A model generated the notes under the pieces. That model ran no database searches. It was not told where the DNA came from and saw nothing but the letters and a program-made list of their open reading frames with translations. Of a stretch of DNA of 38,606 nt, positions 32,757 through 38,606 are shown one piece after another. This stretch comes from Bacteroidaceae bacterium (lineage in GTDB: Bacteria; Bacteroidota; Bacteroidia; Bacteroidales; Bacteroidaceae). The translations under genes and the position numbers were made by a program. The DNA is taken from NCBI GenBank assembly GCA_017464815.1, contig JAFTYI010000017.1:1-38606 (forward strand), in the 5' to 3' direction. Position 1 is the stretch's first letter. Every line of letters starts with the position of its first letter.

Positions 32757-32765
32757 GCCATTCTT

Positions 32766-35700
32766 ATGACCGAAAACTTCAACATCGTAATCCAGCAAAG
32801 CAACCTCACGGTGATGACCCGCTATGAGGAGTGCCCCAAGGATGCACAGCGCTACCAAGGCGAGGCATCGTTGGAGGATGGCCTGATACGCCAACTGGTG
32901 GCACAGGGGTATGAGCGCCTGCACATCGACACCGAAGAGGGGCTTATCAGCAACCTGCGCACACAACTGGAGAGGCTGAACGGTATCCAACTGAGCGATG
33001 CTGAATGGAAACGGCTCTTCACACTGGAGATTGCCAACGAAAACCTGAACATCGAGGACAAAACCGAGCGCATACAGCGCGACCCGATACTGAACATCGT
33101 GCTGGACAATGGCGAGACAAAGAACATCCGCCTGATAGACAAGCAGGACATCTACAACAACACCGTGCAGGTGATGAACCAATATACCCCCACGGGAGGC
33201 ACAGCCAAAAACCGCTACGACGTGACCATCCTTGTGAACGGCCTGCCACTGGTGCACATCGAACTGAAGCGCCGGGGAGTGGATATCAAGGAGGCATTCA
33301 ACCAGATAAACCGCTACGGACGCGAGACGTTTTGGGCTGACAACGGGCTGTTCGACTATGTGCAGCTGTTTGTCATCTCGAACGGCACCTTTACCAAATA
33401 CTACAGCAACACCACCCGCTATGCCCATGTGCAGGAGGCTGCCAAGCAGAAGACAAGGGTGAAGACACAAAGCAACTCGTTTGAGTTCACCAGCTATTGG
33501 GCCGATGCCGAAAACCGCATCATCAACGATTTGGAGGATTTTGCGGCTACTTTCTTGGCCAAGGAAGCACTGCTGAACATCCTGACCAAATACTGCGTAT
33601 TTACCGTTGACAAGAACCTGATGGTGATGCGCCCTTATCAGATAGCAGCTACCGAGCGCATTCTGCTGAAGATACAGTATGCCCACAACCGCCGCTTGCA
33701 GGGTACACGCCGTGCAGGAGGCTACATCTGGCACACCACGGGAAGCGGCAAGACACTGACCTCCTTTAAGACAGCGCAACTGGCATCGAAGTTGAAGAAA
33801 GACGACAAATCGTACCTGCTCGACAAGGTGCTGTTTGTGGTTGACCGCAAAGACCTCGACTATCAGACGATGAAGGAGTACGACAACTTCGAGAAGGATG
33901 CCGCCAACAGCAATGCCAACGCGGCCATACTGCTGCGTCAGTTGAATGACCCCACGAGCCGCATCATCATCACCACCATACAGAAGTTGAGCAACCTGCT
34001 GAAATCGGGCAAGGAAATCAAGTGCCTGGAGAAGGAGGTGGTGCTGATATTCGACGAGTGTCACCGCTCGCAATTCGGCGACATGCACCAGCTCATCACC
34101 AAGAAGTTCAAGAAATACTATATGTTCGGCTTCACAGGCACACCCATCCTTGGCAAGAATGCCAGCACCACCAGCAAGGACAAGAAACTGGTCACCACGG
34201 CGCAGCTATTTGGCGGCGAACGCGACGATGAGGGTAAACGCACAAAACCCCTGCACAAATACACCATCATCAACGCCATCAACGACAAGAATGTGCTGAA
34301 ATTCAAGATTGACTATGTGCGCACCATGCGCAAGCGCGAGGGCATGGAGGATGAGCAAGTGTGGGGCATTGACTCGGAAGAGTTGCTGAAAAACGACCAG
34401 TACATCACCAACAACGCGAAGTACATCCTTGACAACTTTGCACGCAAGACGAAACGTAGCGAGAACTTCTACATAGGGGTGACAAAGAATGTGGTGGAGA
34501 TGGCCAAGGCTCGCAAGAAGAAGGTAGAAGAGATTAGGGGTAAGGAAGAGGTGCAGGGCTTCAACTCCATCTTTGCAGTAGATAGCACGGAGAAAGCCCG
34601 TCTCTACTACGACAAGTTTGCCCAGTTGCAAGCCGACAAGCCCAAGGACGAACAGTTGCGCATTGCCACCATCTTCACTTTTGCCCCCAACGAGGCCGAA
34701 GGTGACAGCCTTGGCGCACTGGAAGATGAGAACCCCGAAGGCACCGACCGCTTGGATGAAGTGAGCAAGGAGTTCTTGGCTCGTGCCATCGACGAATACG
34801 ACAAGGCGTTTGGCACAACCTACGGGGTGGATGCCCAGCGCTTTGCCAACTACTACAAGGACATTTCCCTGCGCATGAAGAACAAGGAGATTGACATCCT
34901 GATTGTAGTGGGCATGTTCTTGACGGGCTTTGATGCCAAGACATTGAACACCCTGTGGGTCGATAAGAACCTGAAGATGCACGGCCTGTTGCAGGCTTTC
35001 AGCCGCACCAACCGCATACTGAATGCTGTAAAGGATTGTGGCAATGTGGTGTGCTTCCGCAACCTTGAACAGCAGGTGAAGGATTGCTTCGCCCTCTTTG
35101 GCGATAAGGATGCCAGCGGCCTGATAACCATGCGCCCGTTTGAAGACTATTTCAATGGGTACGACGATGACAAGGGCGTGCATCAGCGGGGCTATCGGGA
35201 GATAGAGTTACTGTTGGCTGAGAAATTCGACTTGCACACCATCGGGGAGATGCGGACGCTGGAAGAAAAGAAAGAGTTTGTCCGCCTGTTCAGTGCCCTG
35301 CTGAAATTGCGTAACCTGCTTGGCGCATTCGATGAGTTTGGCGAAGCCCAGCTGACACTGAGCGACTATCAGATACAGGATTACACCTCGTGGTACATCG
35401 ACCTGCGCGACGAATTCAAGAAAGAAGCCAGTGCAGGCAAGGAGAAGGTGAACGACGATGTGGTGTTCGAGATAGAGCTGGTCAAACAGGTGCAGATAGG
35501 CATTGAGTACATCCTGGCACTGGTGGCCGAATACCACCAAGGCAATTGTCAGGATAAGGAAGTGGTGGTGAAGATTCAGAAGGCCATCACCTCGAGCCCC
35601 GACCTGCGTAGCAAGCGTGAATTGATAGAGCAGTTCATCGAACGCATGACACCCAGCGATGCCGACGATGTATATGGCCGTTGGGATGACTATGTGGACG

Positions 35701-35948
35701 AACAGCGAGCAGCCGACCTACAACGCATCATCGACGAAGAGAAATTGAAGCAGGCAGAAACCGAAGCGTTTATGACACATGCCTTCGAAGAGGGCTACGT
35801 CAGCAGCATAGGCACTGCCATCACCAAGATATTGCCACCCATGCCCCTGTTTGGCGGAGGTGGCAAGAGAGCTGAGAAGAAGAAGACTGTATTTGAAAAA
35901 CTGCAGGTGTTCTTCAACAAGTATTATGATTTGATAATCAACAGATAA
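32766..35948 (+). CDS. hsdR: Type I restriction-modification system, endonuclease subunit
   Basis: HsdR cuts DNA far from the recognition site after ATP-driven translocation. The 1060 residues have an N-terminal PD-(D/E)xK nuclease domain (Asp152, Glu166, Lys168 in IELKRRG), then a superfamily 2 motor with Walker A TTGSGKT (324-330), DEAD-like DECH (430-433) and FTGTPI, motif VI-like QAFSRTNR, and a helical C-terminal part that contacts HsdM. All motifs are intact, so the system can be expected to restrict DNA. It starts nine bases after hsdS. Large open frames on the opposite strand are by-products of its codon use. Confidence 0.96.
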   Translation: MTENFNIVIQQSNLTVMTRYEECPKDAQRYQGEASLEDGLIRQLVAQGYERLHIDTEEGLISNLRTQLERLNGIQLSDAEWKRLFTLEIANENLNIEDKTERIQRDPILNIVLDNGETKNIRLIDKQDIYNNTVQVMNQYTPTGGTAKNRYDVTILVNGLPLVHIELKRRGVDIKEAFNQINRYGRETFWADNGLFDYVQLFVISNGTFTKYYSNTTRYAHVQEAAKQKTRVKTQSNSFEFTSYWADAENRIINDLEDFAATFLAKEALLNILTKYCVFTVDKNLMVMRPYQIAATERILLKIQYAHNRRLQGTRRAGGYIWHTTGSGKTLTSFKTAQLASKLKKDDKSYLLDKVLFVVDRKDLDYQTMKEYDNFEKDAANSNANAAILLRQLNDPTSRIIITTIQKLSNLLKSGKEIKCLEKEVVLIFDECHRSQFGDMHQLITKKFKKYYMFGFTGTPILGKNASTTSKDKKLVTTAQLFGGERDDEGKRTKPLHKYTIINAINDKNVLKFKIDYVRTMRKREGMEDEQVWGIDSEELLKNDQYITNNAKYILDNFARKTKRSENFYIGVTKNVVEMAKARKKKVEEIRGKEEVQGFNSIFAVDSTEKARLYYDKFAQLQADKPKDEQLRIATIFTFAPNEAEGDSLGALEDENPEGTDRLDEVSKEFLARAIDEYDKAFGTTYGVDAQRFANYYKDISLRMKNKEIDILIVVGMFLTGFDAKTLNTLWVDKNLKMHGLLQAFSRTNRILNAVKDCGNVVCFRNLEQQVKDCFALFGDKDASGLITMRPFEDYFNGYDDDKGVHQRGYREIELLLAEKFDLHTIGEMRTLEEKKEFVRLFSALLKLRNLLGAFDEFGEAQLTLSDYQIQDYTSWYIDLRDEFKKEASAGKEKVNDDVVFEIELVKQVQIGIEYILALVAEYHQGNCQDKEVVVKIQKAITSSPDLRSKRELIEQFIERMTPSDADDVYGRWDDYVDEQRAADLQRIIDEEKLKQAETEAFMTHAFEEGYVSSIGTAITKILPPMPLFGGGGKRAEKKKTVFEKLQVFFNKYYDLIINR

Positions 35949-36012
35949 TAAAGAAAAAAAAGAGAAAACGATAAACATACATAAGCAAAGTGTAGCGAGC
36001 GACATCCTTCTT

Positions 36013-36149
36013 CACTACCGAATCGCCAATTCATAAACTTACAAGAAGAGTCATTGCCGCCATTACACCACCGTGTAGTAAATACTACAACGGAGGCAGT
36101 GATGGTCATGCAAAAAAATCTTGTAAGTGGTTTGGCGACCATGGTAGTG
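36013..36149. repeat. 137-bp imperfect palindrome after hsdR
   Basis: Left arm 36013-36080 and right arm 36083-36149 pair through CACTACC, TCGCCAA, CTTACAAGA and other blocks. The centre is the perfect palindrome TGTAGTA-AA-TACTACA (36074-36089). It lies between hsdR and the next gene, and 35949-36208 holds no gene. Confidence 0.75.
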
Positions 36150-36208
36150 ATTTTTCATTTCCAAATACCTGCCTTCCGTTTTCACTAAACATACAACGAT
36201 GTACAGAT

Positions 36209-37525
36209 ATGGAAGGTTTGATAAAAAAGAAAACAGTATATCTGACAACCTTGGAGAATCTTTTCCAAGAGTTGACGCAACCTCCACGCTCAATTTCATC
36301 GGGCGGGCGTAAACTTGCATTTCTTAGTTTGTTGTATGATGTCCATCGAGTGCATCAATTTTTCTTGCAGATAGAAAACAATCTTTCTAAATCAGTTGAC
36401 ATTCATAACATTTTGTTGTATGATGCAGATGTAGATTATAATCAATGGCATATAAACTTAAACCGAAAATTTGATGTAAGTGCTTTTTATATGCCAGATG
36501 AGGAAGAGAAAGATGCGGATGAGTCATCTGTAAAAGAAACGCTGTCACATTTAATTTCCACTTTAACAAAGTCTGAACTCAAAGGTTACAATATTCAATT
36601 GGCAGACTACAAATTATGGTTAGAAAGTCTATTGACAAGCAATGCCAATATTGAATACTTAACTTTAGCGCTCAATGAATCTATCTCTTCACTTAGGGAA
36701 AGTCTTTTGCATATACATAGCAGAATCAGTAAGCATAAGATGAACTTGGCCGAAGGTGAAAGACTTTATGAATATGAAAAAAAATTTTTTATTAGTGAAG
36801 CAGAAAGTAAGGTTGTAGAAAAGTTTGAAGAGTGGAAAGATTCTTTTGATGAAAATGAAGATGCACTCAAACGAAACTTGACTGGCAAATATCGTACTGA
36901 AATGCTTAACTTGTTTATGTCAGGCTTTTTATCACCAAGGATAGGCGCACAAGTTGAAACTGATACAACGTGTTTTGATGCAGAATTTGAAGAACTGCGT
37001 TTTTTTAATATCCCTCAAGGTATGGATACAAAATTGCACTACTCAGCTTTGCGCGAACTATTTGATTATAAAGGTCATATTGTTGTACCCAAGACAGGGC
37101 ATATAGGGAAATACTTCTTCAAGCATCGTAAGGAAATAAGTGTCCCCCAGCGTATTGCCTTATTTGAGTTTATCAAGATGATAGAGTTGATAGAGGGAGA
37201 GAGAAAGAATATAGATGATGTATCAAAGAAGAAAATATCCAAACTTCAAACAGATAATAAAAACCTCTTCAATAATATTATTCAGTACGAACAACCTGAG
37301 ATATTGCTTGAAAAACTTCATCAATTAATAGATGGTCGTAAAGGTGCAGACGTTGGTTGTGTATTATTAAAATGCCTTATAGATGGATACATTACTCGTC
37401 GACCGACACAAAAAGAATTCAAATCAGAGTTTACTTTGAATGGTAGGTGGACAAGTATTCATAATTATATGGATGATAACAGCCAAAATGCATTGGATAG
37501 AGCCAATAAAATCATAATTTTCTAA
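36209..37525 (+). CDS. Unrecognised 438-residue protein next to the restriction genes
   Basis: I do not recognise a family. The chain is mainly helical, acidic and without signal peptide or membrane segment. An N-terminal part (about 1-110) is followed by an acidic stretch EEEKDADESS, a Leu/Lys/Glu-rich, possibly coiled-coil centre (about 110-230), and a C-terminal part (about 280-438) with SALRELFDYKG, HIGKYFFKHRKEIS and GCVLLKCLIDGYITRRPTQK. The C-terminal part gives a loose impression of proteins carried by Bacteroides mobile elements. The DNA is AT-rich compared with hsdM and hsdR, suggesting separate origin. ATG 36209 follows a palindrome; the gene ends before its own terminator. A defence accessory role is inference from position. 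Confidence 0.75.
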   Translation: MEGLIKKKTVYLTTLENLFQELTQPPRSISSGGRKLAFLSLLYDVHRVHQFFLQIENNLSKSVDIHNILLYDADVDYNQWHINLNRKFDVSAFYMPDEEEKDADESSVKETLSHLISTLTKSELKGYNIQLADYKLWLESLLTSNANIEYLTLALNESISSLRESLLHIHSRISKHKMNLAEGERLYEYEKKFFISEAESKVVEKFEEWKDSFDENEDALKRNLTGKYRTEMLNLFMSGFLSPRIGAQVETDTTCFDAEFEELRFFNIPQGMDTKLHYSALRELFDYKGHIVVPKTGHIGKYFFKHRKEISVPQRIALFEFIKMIELIEGERKNIDDVSKKKISKLQTDNKNLFNNIIQYEQPEILLEKLHQLIDGRKGADVGCVLLKCLIDGYITRRPTQKEFKSEFTLNGRWTSIHNYMDDNSQNALDRANKIIIF

Positions 37526-37551
37526 AGATTCCCTTCTCAAAAAGTGGATAG

Positions 37552-37608
37552 AGGTGGATGCAAGTGGATGTGAATGGACATCCACCTGTGTCCACCTTTC
37601 TTTTTTTA
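37552..37608 (+). terminator. Terminator after the unrecognised gene
   Basis: A stem of about 20 bp (37552-37571 with 37578-37597, four or so mismatches) built from AGGTGGATG units is followed by TTCTTTTTTT. Confidence 0.8.
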
Positions 37609-37705
37609 TTCCCTCAAAAATAAGTAGTTGCTTTGCACCGTCTTCCGCAAGATGCAGGCAATTATGTGACCGGGCTATCTTATAAAAACGGAGGCTGATT
37701 AAAAC

Positions 37706-37987
37706 ATGATCAAATCATTATTTCGTGTAGTGAAATGCGGTGAACCTTTCACCGTGCAAAGCACCAAAGCCGAGGGTGGCCAAGTGCAGAAGAAGTACAT
37801 CCACCTGCAAGAAATCGGCGGCAAGTTCAGCGACCAGTATGTGGCCACCTTATTAGGTAAAGATGCTGCGTGCAACTTCTATCCGGGCGATGTCTTGGCG
37901 GCTTCGCTGAGAGCCAGTGTGAGTGAATACAATGAAAAGATGTATCAGGACATCTTGGTGGTGGATTTTTACAAATTTAATAAATAA
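37706..37987 (+). CDS. 93-residue protein of unknown function
   Basis: A small cytoplasmic protein beginning MIKSLFRVVKCGEPFTVQS, with alternating hydrophobic residues suggesting a small beta-barrel (an OB-like fold is a guess) and ending VVDFYKFNK. It has a good ribosome site GGAGG ten bases before ATG 37706. It is followed by two more genes in the same direction and may belong to a DNA-replication or mobilisation cassette, but nothing in the sequence proves that. Base composition returns to GC-richer values than the preceding gene. Confidence 0.7.
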   Translation: MIKSLFRVVKCGEPFTVQSTKAEGGQVQKKYIHLQEIGGKFSDQYVATLLGKDAACNFYPGDVLAASLRASVSEYNEKMYQDILVVDFYKFNK

Positions 37988-38080
37988 CTTTTTACTAACC
38001 CGAGTAAAGGTTTGAGGGGAGTCCCATGGGTGAAAAGCTAGCAATCTTCACACTCCGATGCTCACAATCTTTATCGGATT

Positions 38081-38476
38081 ATGAAAAAGAACAATCAATT
38101 TCTTTTCAACAATGTACAGATGGACACAGTGGCCATCTTCAGTGACAACAACGTGACAGTGGTGCCTTGCCCTTGGGATGCAGCAAAGGGGGAGGAAGTG
38201 ACAGGCGGCAAGCGCGTGAGCTTCAAGGGGCGCACGGTACTGGAAGAGAGCGGACGGATGCGGACAACGCCCTACAACATAGGGTCGCAAGGGCCTCGAT
38301 ACGAAACCCTGTTTGCAACGGAGCACTGCACCATCCAACGCACAAACGGGGGCGGGCTGGTCGAACGGTGGGCTTTCCGACGGGAGTTGCCCATGCACAA
38401 GGTGTGCGAAATCAGAGAGCGTGAACGGGCATCGATTGATGCATTTTTTGTAACACTTAAAGAGGATTTGAAATGA
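38081..38476 (+). CDS. 131-residue protein of unknown function
   Basis: Begins MKKNNQFLFNNVQMDTVAIF and contains Arg/Gly-rich segments (GGKRVSFKGRTVLEESGRMR). No domain is recognised. Its stop codon overlaps the ATG of the next gene by 4 bases (ATGA at 38473-38476), so the two are translated together. It lies 93 bases after the previous small gene. Confidence 0.7.
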   Translation: MKKNNQFLFNNVQMDTVAIFSDNNVTVVPCPWDAAKGEEVTGGKRVSFKGRTVLEESGRMRTTPYNIGSQGPRYETLFATEHCTIQRTNGGGLVERWAFRRELPMHKVCEIRERERASIDAFFVTLKEDLK

Positions 38477-38606
38477 AGGAAGTGAAGAACTTTTTCACCT
38501 GCATCGGCAAGGGGCACGGCGCCCCTGCCATCCCCTCCACACGCAAGGAGTGGGAGGAGTTGCGACGCGCACCGTGGCTGGCCGAGATGTGCCGACGCAT
38601 CGAGGC
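38473..38606 (+). CDS. Partial gene running off the window end
   Basis: Only the first 44 codons are present, starting MKEVKNFFTCIGKGHGAPA. By position and this start it may be a large primase/helicase-like protein (VirE-N or DUF3987 type) of the kind often found near HU and smalltalk genes in Bacteroides, but 44 residues are too few to decide. Confidence 0.6.
   Translation, partial: MKEVKNFFTCIGKGHGAPAIPSTRKEWEELRRAPWLAEMCRRIE

Noticed and set aside
32742-35183. Long open frames of 448 and 325 codons on the minus strand
   Set aside because: They lie opposite hsdR, whose nuclease and helicase motifs are intact. The antisense products show no domain and reflect codon bias.

Overview
The window looks like chromosome of a gut Bacteroidales species, most likely Bacteroides in the broad sense. 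Three things point there. Promoters of the TTTG / TAnnTTTG type recur upstream of genes. Several families are largely or wholly Bacteroidota: DUF4270 lipoprotein, fimbrillin-like lipoprotein, smalltalk peptide, HU-like protein with an extended tail, and a V-ATPase operon with DUF2764. The methylmalonyl-CoA route to propionate is also present. I see no tRNA, rRNA, CRISPR array or transposase gene.

Layout. 1-41 is a terminator of an upstream gene. 467-4520 (minus) carries glutamate dehydrogenase, a DUF4270 lipoprotein and a short GT5-like protein. 4768-5994 (plus) is panC-panD, closed by a shared bidirectional terminator. 6085-10676 (minus) is the methylmalonyl-CoA epimerase / Na+-pumping decarboxylase operon (mce, mmdA, OadG-like, biotin carrier, beta subunit) behind a consensus promoter. 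10888-13234 (plus) is an acetyltransferase overlapping a B12-binding radical SAM gene that carries an in-frame palindromic repeat insert. 13235-14084 is a dyad-rich intergenic stretch with a tiny minus-strand gene and a structured leader. 14085-15062 is a fimbrillin-like lipoprotein. 15325-17415 (minus) is an M3 dipeptidyl carboxypeptidase. 17876-25492 (plus) is a seven-gene V-ATPase operon (E, DUF2764, A, B, D, I, K). 25493-28104 holds nested intergenic repeats, an HD-domain protein and a CPA1 cation/proton antiporter. 28330-29154 (minus) holds the smalltalk peptide and an HU-like gene. 29451-37525 is a defence locus: palindromes, a leader with terminator, hsdM-hsdS-hsdR, another palindrome and an unrecognised gene. 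37706-38606 holds three overlapping or closely spaced small genes running off the end.

How the genes fit together. The epimerase and decarboxylase complete succinate-to-propionate fermentation and export Na+. The V-ATPase c-subunit keeps most of the residues known to bind Na+ in the Enterococcus enzyme, so both systems, together with the antiporter, plausibly handle one sodium gradient. The type I restriction-modification genes are translationally coupled (ATGA overlaps) and sit behind a strong promoter followed by a short leader ORF, a G7 tract and a 19-bp terminator-like hairpin. This suggests regulated or switchable expression. HsdS shows low-GC target-recognition domains between repeated conserved regions, the usual sign of specificity shuffling. 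All functional statements come from reading motifs by eye; no database search was possible.
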